From Roseibium sp. MMSF_3412 (lineage in GTDB: Bacteria > Pseudomonadota > Alphaproteobacteria > Rhizobiales > Stappiaceae): 64,000 nt of DNA. The position numbers were made by a program, and so were the translations under genes. Below, in pieces: positions 34,085-42,301 of this stretch; the stretch's first letter is position 1; every line of letters starts with the position of its first letter. The stretch is from the NCBI RefSeq assembly GCF_030733265.1, contig NZ_JASHJI010000002.1:248001-312000 (forward strand), in the 5' to 3' direction. The notes under the pieces were generated by a model. The model worked only from the letters and a program-made list of their open reading frames with translations, was not told the origin of the DNA and did no database searches.

Positions 34085-35331
34085 GCGAACCGATCGCCCC
34101 TCCGGGGAAGAAAAACCCGCAACGGCGGACCGACGTACCGCAGACACCACCGCAGCAACGCAGCAGGGCGGCGCTGGGTCTGGCAGCCGCCGCCGCGGAG
34201 GGACGCTTCATGTTGCAGGTCTGCGGCGATTGCGGCGCTGTTCAATATCCGCCGAGGGACGCCTGCTCCAGGTGTCTCTCGATCAATCTGCAATGGCAGG
34301 ACGTTTCTCCGGGCGGACGGCTTGTGGCGGAGACCAGAGTTCGCGCGACGACCGACCTTTATTTCCGGAAGCAGATGCCGGTGCGCGTCGGGACGGTAAA
34401 GCTGGACGTCGGCCCGTCCGTCATTTGTCACGTGCATGGCGATGTCGGTGACGGTGCGGATGTCAGGATGGCGATCAAGCTGGACCGGGCGGGACAGGGT
34501 GTCATGATGGCACTGCCGGTAAAGGAGACACCGTTTATGGAAGACGATCCACGGCTGCGTGAAATGAGCTGCACGCCCAGGCACCGCCGCGTCCTCGTCA
34601 CGGACGCCCGCAACCCCAACGCACCGGCAATCGTCAGTGCGCTGGCGGCGGCAGGTGCGGAAAAAATCTTTGTCGGCCTCTCCGAAGACTGGCGGCCAAA
34701 CCGCCACAACGACGACATCATGGCTGTCCCCGGGGTCGAGATGCTCCCGCTCGATGTCACCGACAGCAAGTCGGTCGAGGAACTGGCGGCCGAGCTCGGC
34801 GGCAAGACCGACATACTCGTCAACAATGCGCGGTACGTCCGGCCAGGCGGCCTGATGGCGCGGAACGATACCGTTTTTGCGCAAAACGAGATGGACGTGA
34901 ACTACCTGGGACTGATGCGCCTTGCACAGGCGTTTGGGCCGGCCATGTGCGCACGCACCGCCGACGGCACCAACGCGGCGGTCGCCTGGGTGAACATTCT
35001 CTCTGCCTATGCCATCTCGAACTCCCCCGACTATGGCTGCTTCTCGGCTTCGAATGCGGCAGCTCTCTCGCTCAGCCAGAACATGCGCGCCGATTTCCGG
35101 ACCTCCGGACTTCGCGTCCTGAATGTCTTTGTCGGCCCGACGGATGATGACTGGCACCAGGAACTGCCGCCCCCAAAGGTGCCGGCCAACACGCTTGCAA
35201 GAAGCCTGGTTCAGGGTCTCGTCGACGGCCTGGAAGACGTTTATTGCGGCGATGTTGCCAAGGACATGATCGAGCGCTTCCGTGCATCACCGAAGATACA
35301 GGAACGGGAAATGACGGGGTTCCGCTCATGA
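34081..35331 (+). CDS. DUF35 (zinc ribbon/OB-fold) protein fused to an inactive SDR domain
   Basis: 416-residue fusion. Residues 30-150 are a DUF35 unit: zinc-ribbon cysteines 48, 51, 62 and 65, then an OB-fold. Residues 168-400 are SDR-like (NNA at 248-250, NYLGLM, Ser308), but the glycine-rich cofactor loop is replaced by VTDARNPNAP, and the YxxxK pair reads Phe321 and Asn325 (FSASN). Dehydrogenase activity is therefore unlikely; the domain may bind CoA or the partner. GTG start overlapping the thiolase-like stop (GTGA). Known DUF35 proteins act as partners of thiolase-like enzymes. Confidence 0.88.
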   Translation: MSEPIAPPGKKNPQRRTDVPQTPPQQRSRAALGLAAAAAEGRFMLQVCGDCGAVQYPPRDACSRCLSINLQWQDVSPGGRLVAETRVRATTDLYFRKQMPVRVGTVKLDVGPSVICHVHGDVGDGADVRMAIKLDRAGQGVMMALPVKETPFMEDDPRLREMSCTPRHRRVLVTDARNPNAPAIVSALAAAGAEKIFVGLSEDWRPNRHNDDIMAVPGVEMLPLDVTDSKSVEELAAELGGKTDILVNNARYVRPGGLMARNDTVFAQNEMDVNYLGLMRLAQAFGPAMCARTADGTNAAVAWVNILSAYAISNSPDYGCFSASNAAALSLSQNMRADFRTSGLRVLNVFVGPTDDDWHQELPPPKVPANTLARSLVQGLVDGLEDVYCGDVAKDMIERFRASPKIQEREMTGFRS

Positions 35332-36101
35332 CGTTGCTGGAAAACCTCGCCAAGGCGCTCGCGGGCGGATCGATCGAGATTGTCGACCTGACCCACACGC
35401 TCGACCCGGACTTCCCGGTGATCGTGCTTCCGCCCGAATTCGGTCAATGCGCGCGCTTTCGCATGGAAGAAGTCAGCCACTACGACCACCGCGGCCCCGC
35501 CTGGAAGTGGCACAACATTTCCATGTCGGAACACACCGGAACGCATTTCGACGCCCCCAGCCACTGGGTCAGCGGCCGCGATGTTGCCAACGGCTCCGTC
35601 GATGAAATTCCCGCCGGAAATCTGATGGCACCGGCCGTCGTGATCGATTGTTCCGCCGGCGCTGCCGCAAACGACGATTTCGAGCTGACACGGGACGTTC
35701 TCGCCGAGTGGGAGGACGTCCATGGACGCATTCCGGAAGGCTGCTGGGTCCTGATGCGCACGGACTGGTCGCATCGCAGCGGCGCGGCCTATCTGAACAT
35801 GCGCGACGACGGTCCCCATTCCCCGGGACCCACACCGGACGCGATCCGCTTCCTGGTCGATGAACGCAACATTCTCGGGTTCGGCACGGAGACAATCGGG
35901 ACAGATGCCGGTCAGGGATCACATTACACGCCGCCCTATCCCGCGCATTACTACCTGCATGGTGCAGGCAAATACGGATTGCAGTGTCTTTGCAATCTCG
36001 ACAGGCTGCCAGCCACCGGCGCGATGCTGGTGACTCCTCCCCTGAAAATCAGGAACGGGACGGGCAGTCCCTTGCGCGTGCTGGCCCTCAAAGAGACCTG
36101 A
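35328..36101 (+). CDS. Cyclase/kynurenine-formamidase-type metal-dependent hydrolase
   Basis: 257-residue member of the cyclase family (KynB, isatin hydrolase relatives). The metal-binding signature HTGTHFDAPSH is at 69-79. Relatives hydrolyse amides, lactams or lactones such as N-formylkynurenine and isatin. The start is the ATG at 35328 overlapping the previous stop (ATGA), so all four genes of the operon are translationally coupled. A C-N or lactone bond of the degraded compound is the likely target. Confidence 0.9.
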   Translation: MTLLENLAKALAGGSIEIVDLTHTLDPDFPVIVLPPEFGQCARFRMEEVSHYDHRGPAWKWHNISMSEHTGTHFDAPSHWVSGRDVANGSVDEIPAGNLMAPAVVIDCSAGAAANDDFELTRDVLAEWEDVHGRIPEGCWVLMRTDWSHRSGAAYLNMRDDGPHSPGPTPDAIRFLVDERNILGFGTETIGTDAGQGSHYTPPYPAHYYLHGAGKYGLQCLCNLDRLPATGAMLVTPPLKIRNGTGSPLRVLALKET

Positions 36102-36126
36102 TCAGGCAACCTGATCATGACTGGTC

Positions 36127-36154
36127 ACGAAGCGGCGGGACGCCGCCGCTTCGT
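36127..36154. terminator. Bidirectional hairpin between convergent operons
   Basis: A perfect 12-bp stem, ACGAAGCGGCGG and CCGCCGCTTCGT, with a GACG tetraloop, 26 bp after the cyclase stop and 23 bp from the end of the convergent ProX-like gene. Very stable; no clear U-run on either strand. Confidence 0.65.
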
Positions 36155-36176
36155 CTGATGTCATGTCAAAGCCGGG

Positions 36177-37136
36177 TCACTCGATCCAGGAGTTGACGAC
36201 ATCCATGTTGTTGGCGACCCAGTCCTCGGCAACGTCGCGCGGGTCCATCTTGTCGCGGCCGATCTTCAGGATCCACTCATTGACCACGGCTGGATCAAGC
36301 GCCATCTGGCTCAGGAACTTGGCAACCGGCGGATTGCGCGTTTCCAGCGACTTGGAATAGGCCACGTAGATGCTTGCATCCTCACTGGCGCAGGCAAAGG
36401 ACGAGGCTTCAAGCCAGTCTTCCTTGTCCAGATTGACATTCTCGCAGCCTTCCGTGCGCGCCGGCTCGTCAAGCGGCGTGATGTCATAGGCGGCGTGGAC
36501 CCATTCCGGCGTCCAGTAGTAGAACAGGATCGGCTGTTCGCGCTGCATCGCGGTTTTCAGCTGTGCCTTGAAAGTCGCGTCCGGAAGGATTTCCGGCTCC
36601 CAGAGTTCATCGAGACCGTAGCTCTTGAACTTGACCTGCCACATCCGTGTCGATTTCCAGCCCGCATCACCGGACCAGTATTCGCCCTTGCCATTGCCGT
36701 CCTTGTCGAACATGGCCGCGATTTCAGGATCCTTGAGATCTTCAACCGAGCTTACCTTGTCCGCCATGAAGGATGGAACATACATTTTCTGGGTGCCCTT
36801 ATAGGGCTCGTTGTGACCGACCGTCTTGGCACCGTCGATGTATTTGTCCCAGATGGCTGCGCGGTTCGGCATCCACAGATCCGTATAGACATCCGCTGAC
36901 CCGTCGCCCTTGTCCATGCCGGCGGCGATGATCGAACCGTCGGAAAGTCCCTCGACGATGACGGCCTCAGAGTCGAGCGGGCCATTGATGACGGCCTGAA
37001 TGACATGGCCGATGGCTTTTGCGCCGGTCCAGGTCAGGTCGCCGATTTTCACAGTCGCATCATCGGCGGCCAGTGCGGAGTTTGCGGCGACAAGGGAGAA
37101 CGCCGTTCCAAACAGAAGATTTCTAGCAAGTTTCAT
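36177..37136 (-). CDS. Glycine betaine/quaternary-amine ABC transporter substrate-binding protein (ProX/OpuAC-like)
   Basis: 319-residue periplasmic protein with a Sec signal peptide (KLARNLLFGTAFSLVAANSALAAD). The mature part is OpuAC-type, rich in tryptophans of the sort that cage trimethylammonium groups (LTWTGAK, YTDLWMPNRAAIWD, YYWTPEWVHAAYD). Start at the ATG at 37136 with AAGGGGA upstream. Last gene of the LacI-controlled operon. Specific ligand (glycine betaine, proline betaine, choline, carnitine) is not readable. Confidence 0.92.
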   Translation of the reverse strand: MKLARNLLFGTAFSLVAANSALAADDATVKIGDLTWTGAKAIGHVIQAVINGPLDSEAVIVEGLSDGSIIAAGMDKGDGSADVYTDLWMPNRAAIWDKYIDGAKTVGHNEPYKGTQKMYVPSFMADKVSSVEDLKDPEIAAMFDKDGNGKGEYWSGDAGWKSTRMWQVKFKSYGLDELWEPEILPDATFKAQLKTAMQREQPILFYYWTPEWVHAAYDITPLDEPARTEGCENVNLDKEDWLEASSFACASEDASIYVAYSKSLETRNPPVAKFLSQMALDPAVVNEWILKIGRDKMDPRDVAEDWVANNMDVVNSWIE

Positions 37137-37186
37137 GTTGGTCCCCTTCAAGAAGGTTACAGGGCCCGTGGCCCCGGCTTTTGCTC

Positions 37187-38731
37187 TTATTGGCGATTTG
37201 CATTCGCCTTTTGCACCACCCGGTCGATCATCATGGCCAACAGGGCAATTCCTACGCCGGCGAGAACGCCGCGTCCGGTTTCGGTATTTTCAAGCGCCTC
37301 GGTCACCACGTAGCCCATGCCGCCCGCGCCGATGAGCGCGGCGATAACGACCATCGAGAGGCTCATCATCACGACCTGGTTGATCCCGGCCATGATGGAC
37401 GGAAGCGCGAGCGGCAGCTCCACTTTCAAAAGCAGCTGGCGCGGATTGGCGCCGAATGCGAGCGCGGCCTCCCGGGTGTTCTCCGCCACCTGCCGCAGCC
37501 CGAGCGCCGTCAGCCGCACCATTGGCGGCATGGCAAAGATCACGGTTGCCAGGATCGCGGGCGGCTTGCCGATCGAGAAAAACGCGATCGCGGGAAGCAG
37601 GTAGACGAAGGACGGGATCGTCTGCATGACATCCAGGATCGGCGTGATGATGGTCTGTCCCCGGCTCGATTTGCCGACCCAGATCCCGAGCGGCAATCCG
37701 ACCACGACGCAGATGATCGACGCCGCCACCACCAGGGACAATGTGTCCATGGCCGTTTGCCAGAACCCGAACAGCGCCAGATAGATCAGCGAAGCGCCGA
37801 CAAAGATGGCCGTTCGTGTCCCCGCCATCTTGAAGGCGACAAAGAGAAGGACACACATCGTGACCGGCCAGGGCGTGCCAACGAAAACGGACGTGATCGC
37901 ACTCAGCATTCCACGCAGGAACCGCGTTATGCCGTCGAAAAACGCGCCGTAGAACACGGTCAGGTATCCGATCCCGTCATCTATGGTCTGCGCCGTGTAG
38001 GTGTTGAGATTGACCGGAGGCGCGTCCTCGGCTGGCGGCGTGCGCAACACGATCCGGTTGCCGTTGTCGTCGCGCGGGTAGGAAATCTCGTCGGGCCGCT
38101 GGATCCAGAAAAGTGTCGGGAATTCACCGATGATCATGCAATCGAATTTCGCTTTGAATGCGACGTCCTCACCTTGCGCGATGGCACGGTCCTGGCGGAT
38201 GCAGGCGCGCTCATCCGGGGCGAACTGCGTGCTCCGGTAAAGCATGATCGGAAGCACGAGCACCGAAATCAGAAGCGCGATCAAAAGGCGGGACGGCACG
38301 AAATTGCTGTTGACCACATGCGATATGCGCCATCGTTCGTATTGCTTGGCATAGAACCGGTCCGCCAGCCAGGCAAACAGCAGCCGCCCGAGTATGAAAA
38401 CGATGATCGCCCCGATCAGATGGGTCTGGGACCAGCCTTCATATCGCTCGACGAGATAGGCCTTGTCCGCGTTGTCGGCCGCCGCCTGTGTGTATTTGTA
38501 AACCAGCGCAAGATTGATCAGCGCGACGAGATCGACGACAAAGCCAATCGTGAACAACAGCCAGTTGCCGCGCAGCGCTGCCCACACGAAACTGCCCAGG
38601 AGTGCTGCGCGGTTGAAGTGAAACCTCGGCAGTTTCGCCTTCTGGATCTTCAGGAAAGTATCTGCGTAATAGTCACCGCTCGGGCCGGCGAACTCGATGA
38701 TCGGCTTACGGAAATCTGTTTCATCGGTCAT
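37187..38731 (-). CDS. Quaternary-amine ABC transporter permease with long N-terminal extension (ProW-like)
   Basis: 514-residue permease. The C-terminal ~240 residues are a normal ProW/OpuAB unit (PLGIWVGKS, LDVMQTIPSFVYLLPAIAFFSIGKPPAILATVIFAMPPMVRLT, and the coupling loop EAALAFGANPRQLLLKVELPLALPSIMAGINQ). The first ~250 residues add three or more hydrophobic segments and a soluble stretch (about 170-250) with two cysteines, not part of standard ProW (about 350 residues). Lies six bases after the ATPase stop. Confidence 0.9.
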   Translation of the reverse strand: MTDETDFRKPIIEFAGPSGDYYADTFLKIQKAKLPRFHFNRAALLGSFVWAALRGNWLLFTIGFVVDLVALINLALVYKYTQAAADNADKAYLVERYEGWSQTHLIGAIIVFILGRLLFAWLADRFYAKQYERWRISHVVNSNFVPSRLLIALLISVLVLPIMLYRSTQFAPDERACIRQDRAIAQGEDVAFKAKFDCMIIGEFPTLFWIQRPDEISYPRDDNGNRIVLRTPPAEDAPPVNLNTYTAQTIDDGIGYLTVFYGAFFDGITRFLRGMLSAITSVFVGTPWPVTMCVLLFVAFKMAGTRTAIFVGASLIYLALFGFWQTAMDTLSLVVAASIICVVVGLPLGIWVGKSSRGQTIITPILDVMQTIPSFVYLLPAIAFFSIGKPPAILATVIFAMPPMVRLTALGLRQVAENTREAALAFGANPRQLLLKVELPLALPSIMAGINQVVMMSLSMVVIAALIGAGGMGYVVTEALENTETGRGVLAGVGIALLAMMIDRVVQKANANRQ

Positions 38732-38737
38732 GTCGTG

Positions 38738-39799
38738 TCAGACCTCCCCCTGCATGCCGCGCAGCAAGTCGTCCTTGGTGACGACACCCACCGGTTTGTC
38801 TTCGCTCATGATGACGATCGGATTATCCTGGCCAACCGACCGTGCAATGAGGACGTCGAGATCATCGTCAGGCGTCGCCTGCGGACAGGCATCGAGACCG
38901 GGCAGCGACGGGCCGCTTGCCTCGTATTGGGCAACCGGGCGCATGACCGTGTGCGCGAAAATGAGTTTCAGCTTCGAAATTCCGGCCACAAAATCGGCGA
39001 CATAGTCATCGGCGGGCTTGGTAACGATTTCCTCGGGCGTCCCGGTCTGGACGATTTCGCCATCCTTCATGATTGCGATCCGGTTTCCCATCCTGATTGC
39101 CTCGTCCAGATCGTGGGTGATGAAGAGCGTGGTCTTCTTCATCGTCCTGGACAGGTCCAGAAACTCGTCCTGAAGTCCGCGGCGGATGAGAGGATCAAGC
39201 GCGGAAAACGGTTCGTCCATCAGAAGGATATCCGGATCGGCCGCCATCGCTCGAGCCAGCCCGACGCGCTGCTGCATGCCGCCGGACAATTCGCTCGGCA
39301 TCCTGTCGCCATAGCCTTGGAGGCTGACCAGCTCGATCACCCTGTCCGCGACCTGCCTGCGCGTGAAAGCGTCGACATTCCTGAGTTCAAGGGCAAAGGC
39401 AATGTTGTCGCGCACCGACCGGTGCGGCAGCAGCGCCATGTTCTGGAACACCATGCCGATCTTGTCCGCGCGCATGATACGCAGTTCTTCCGCATTGAGA
39501 TCGCCGACATTGACCCCGTTGATCAGAATATCGCCGCCCGTGGGTTCGATCAGCCGGTTAATGTGGCGCACCAGCGTCGACTTTCCCGACCCGGAAAGCC
39601 CCATGATGCAGAAGATCTCGCCCTCGCCCACCGAAATGGACACGTCCCTGACGCCGACGACCGCCTGATATCGCTCCAGCACCTCGGCCTTTGACAGGTT
39701 TTCGCGCCTGACGGCTTCCATCGCCTCCTGGGCGCGCGGGCCGAAGATTTTCCAGACATTCTGCGTGACGACCACGCCTTCTTTTGCTGACTTGCTCAC
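38738..39799 (-). CDS. Quaternary-amine ABC transporter ATP-binding protein (ProV-like, CBS-containing)
   Basis: 353-residue ATPase with canonical Walker A GLSGSGKST, Q-loop VFQNMALLPHR, signature LSGGMQQR, Walker B LLMDEPFSALDP and H-loop THD. A single CBS-like segment closes the protein (DDLDVLIARSVGQDNPIVIMSEDKPVGVVTKDDLLRGM), as in ProV/OpuAA, where CBS domains sense ionic strength. GTG start overlapping the upstream enzyme gene's stop (GTGA). Confidence 0.93.
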   Translation of the reverse strand: MSKSAKEGVVVTQNVWKIFGPRAQEAMEAVRRENLSKAEVLERYQAVVGVRDVSISVGEGEIFCIMGLSGSGKSTLVRHINRLIEPTGGDILINGVNVGDLNAEELRIMRADKIGMVFQNMALLPHRSVRDNIAFALELRNVDAFTRRQVADRVIELVSLQGYGDRMPSELSGGMQQRVGLARAMAADPDILLMDEPFSALDPLIRRGLQDEFLDLSRTMKKTTLFITHDLDEAIRMGNRIAIMKDGEIVQTGTPEEIVTKPADDYVADFVAGISKLKLIFAHTVMRPVAQYEASGPSLPGLDACPQATPDDDLDVLIARSVGQDNPIVIMSEDKPVGVVTKDDLLRGMQGEV

Positions 39800-42117
39800 G
39801 CGCGCGCCTTTTCACGTTTCGGATCGAGGAACGGCAGGTCAACGACGGTGCAAGGCAACCGCTTCATGTGCCCGTCCAGTTTGCCTGCTTCGAGAAGGTC
39901 GCCGGTTCCGGCGTTTTCAACGGCGATGCGCGCCATGGCGATCGCATGGCCCAGTTCCGGCGAATAGGTTCCGCTTGTAACAACGCCGACCTGTTCCCGG
40001 CCGGCAAAGAGCCCGTCGCCGTGGTGCGGCGCTTCACTTCCCTGGAACGTCAACCCGACCAGCTTGCGGCGCGGAGCTGCTGCATTGCGCTCAAGTGCGG
40101 TGCGGCCGATGAAATCCTTCTTCTTGAAATCGACGGCGAAGCCGAGGCCGGATTCAAACGCGTCGCTGTCCGGTCCGAACTCTGCTCCGGCAACCATAAG
40201 ACCGGCCTCGATCCGCAGCATGGCCAGCGCTTCGGCGCCCATCGGCACGAGGCCGTGCGGAGCACCTGCCTGCACCACGAGGTCCCAGACCGTCAGGGCA
40301 TCGTTCTGGTCGCAAAAGATTTCGTAACCAAGCTCTCCGGTGAAACCGGACCGGCTCACCATCACCGACGGACCATTTGCCTCGCCAAGACGTCCGATGG
40401 TGAAACCGAACCACTTCAGCGCCTCAAGCGCCGGACGTGTGGCTTGCGTCACCACCAGATCGCGCAGGATGTTCCGGGACTTCGGCCCCTGGATTGCAAG
40501 GTTGACCAGTCTGTTGCCCGGCGACAGCACCCTTGCGTTGAGCGACAGCGCTTCTGCCTGCTCGCGCAGATGCAGGGCCGAATTCTCGGACCCGCAGCAC
40601 CACCGGAATGCCGTCTGCTCGATCCGGAACAGTGTCCCGTCGTCCAGAACACTGCCGCGTTCGTCGCAGACAAGAGCATAGAAGCCGCGATGCAGGGACA
40701 GCCTTGACACGTCGCGGGTCAGGCAGGCCTGCAGCAAAGCCTCCGCATCCGGACCGACAATGTCGAACTTGTAAAGGCCCGACATGTCCTGAAGTGACGC
40801 AGCGTTCTTGCAGGCCCAGTACTCTTCGACCGCACCGGTGCCGTCGAAACGCGCGGGCACCCAAAGGTCCCGTGACGCGACAAAGCGGCTGGTCAGTGCC
40901 GATGTGCGCGGATGAAAGGCGGATTGGCGGGTGAGTTTCCCGCTGTCCTCGGGCTGCGAGCGCCACGATACCGAGTGTGAAATCGAGGTATCCTCCTCGT
41001 AAATCCTGACGTGAACATCCGTCGGGTTCCAGCCGTTGATCGGATCGATATCATCCGGACAGGCGGTTGAAACGCAGACAAGATCCGTCAAAGCCTGCAT
41101 CGCCACGTAGTCGCCCGGCCGCGACCAGGCCTCGTCACTGACGAGACCGTGCTCCGACCAGTTGATCCAGGAGTTGAAGAAAAAGTTGATCGCCGGCCAG
41201 GCTGCACGCTTGCCGATCCCGAAGGGGGAGAAGGCAGCGCTGATATTGTCAGAACAGTTCAGGTGCCCGGGAAACCCGCGCTCTTCATAACCGTTGGCCG
41301 TGCAGGCAAGCGCGAATGTGTCGTGCCTGCCGACGGTGTCCTGGCGCACAGACAACAGCGGATTGATGTCCTGGTCGTAGAATTTGTCGAAAAGGCCAGG
41401 CAGCGGATAGGCGCTGTGTGTCTTCGTGCGCGACACGGTTGAATCGATGTAACGCTCGCGCCCGGCCTCAAGGTTTCTGCTGCACATGGCCATGAAGTCG
41501 GAACACTGCTGGCCCTCGACATCGATAATCTGGATGAACTGGCCCTTCTTGACCTCATAGGCCTTCGCGGTTCCCCTCCCGACGCGCCACTCGTCACGAA
41601 CCTTGCCGAGCGGCGATGGCAGCCAGCTGTCCCGCGAACGACCTTCCGGCGGTTTGACCCTGACCGTGAAACTGGAACCGCCGCCACCGGCGACATAGTC
41701 ACAATCCATGGGCGCAATGACGTAGAGGTTCGTATCCTCCAGCGCTCTGGTGACAAACTGGTCGCCGGGCAACGAGTTGCCGTCGAAAATCGAATGGTAT
41801 CTGGCAAGGTCGAGACTGCTGCCCCGCGCGGCGGCGAGCGTCTCCAGCATGTCACGGTCGAACAAACCCGGATATTCCCGGGCGCTGTCAGGCTCGGGCA
41901 CATCGAGGGGCCGTGTGGTGAAGTGCCTGTCTTCGGCACCGCGCGCCGTCAGCAGAAGCCGTCCGCCGCCGTCCACGTTGGTCACCGAGATCAGGGCGCC
42001 TGCCGGAACATCGACGGTCCCGACACCACCCCAGTCAACCTGAAGCTGGAAAAACACCGGCTCTTTCAGGCCCCGGTAAACCTGACGGATCGCGCTGTAG
42101 TCGGTCTCGGCTCTCAT
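39796..42117 (-). CDS. DUF1989 - glycine cleavage T-protein (aminomethyltransferase) fusion
   Basis: 773-residue cytosolic fusion. Residues about 1-170 resemble a partial DUF1989 repeat, 170-400 a full DUF1989 domain (KGQFIQIIDVEGQQCSDFMAM, HLNCSDN), and 410-773 a GcvT-type domain (AASLQDMSGLYKFDIVGPDAEALLQ, SRSGFTGELGYEIF, GLGFAVDFKKKDFIGRTAL). GcvT relatives move one-carbon units from methylamines to tetrahydrofolate. It is first in the betaine-type importer operon under LacI operators, so demethylation of an imported methylated amine is a fair inference. Start is the ATG at 42117; upstream frame is antisense to the regulator. Confidence 0.88.
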   Translation of the reverse strand: MRAETDYSAIRQVYRGLKEPVFFQLQVDWGGVGTVDVPAGALISVTNVDGGGRLLLTARGAEDRHFTTRPLDVPEPDSAREYPGLFDRDMLETLAAARGSSLDLARYHSIFDGNSLPGDQFVTRALEDTNLYVIAPMDCDYVAGGGGSSFTVRVKPPEGRSRDSWLPSPLGKVRDEWRVGRGTAKAYEVKKGQFIQIIDVEGQQCSDFMAMCSRNLEAGRERYIDSTVSRTKTHSAYPLPGLFDKFYDQDINPLLSVRQDTVGRHDTFALACTANGYEERGFPGHLNCSDNISAAFSPFGIGKRAAWPAINFFFNSWINWSEHGLVSDEAWSRPGDYVAMQALTDLVCVSTACPDDIDPINGWNPTDVHVRIYEEDTSISHSVSWRSQPEDSGKLTRQSAFHPRTSALTSRFVASRDLWVPARFDGTGAVEEYWACKNAASLQDMSGLYKFDIVGPDAEALLQACLTRDVSRLSLHRGFYALVCDERGSVLDDGTLFRIEQTAFRWCCGSENSALHLREQAEALSLNARVLSPGNRLVNLAIQGPKSRNILRDLVVTQATRPALEALKWFGFTIGRLGEANGPSVMVSRSGFTGELGYEIFCDQNDALTVWDLVVQAGAPHGLVPMGAEALAMLRIEAGLMVAGAEFGPDSDAFESGLGFAVDFKKKDFIGRTALERNAAAPRRKLVGLTFQGSEAPHHGDGLFAGREQVGVVTSGTYSPELGHAIAMARIAVENAGTGDLLEAGKLDGHMKRLPCTVVDLPFLDPKREKARA

Positions 42118-42162
42118 TCCCTGCGACCTGCTCCCTCGAAGTCGACCGGTAGTGGCTAAAGC

Positions 42163-42181
42163 GATGTAACCGGTTTCATTG
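42163..42181. promoter_or_regulatory. LacI-family operator O1
   Basis: GATGTAACCGGTTTCATTG contains TGTAACCGGTTTCA, a perfect match to the LacI/GalR consensus TGNAANCGNTTNCA. It lies about 46 bp upstream of the fusion-enzyme ATG. Confidence 0.85.
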
Positions 42182-42218
42182 CAGCCAATCAAAAAGAGGC
42201 TTTCGCCCCTGCAGATCT

Positions 42219-42237
42219 CAATGAAACCGGTTACATC
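42219..42237. promoter_or_regulatory. LacI-family operator O2 (inverted identical copy)
   Basis: CAATGAAACCGGTTACATC is the exact reverse complement of the 19-bp site at 42163-42181, 56 bp away centre to centre. The pair flanks the divergent promoters and could support looping by the LacI-family protein encoded next. Confidence 0.85.
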
Positions 42238-42301
42238 AAACAACTTGAAACGAGTTATTGTCAAGGCTAACTTTTCATCACGTGACGGGGTGGAACTGCG
42301 C

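Noticed and set aside
37181..39694. 837-codon plus-strand frame opposite proW/proV
   Set aside because: Long but Arg/Asp/His-rich with no recognisable domain; lies wholly across two well-supported transporter genes.
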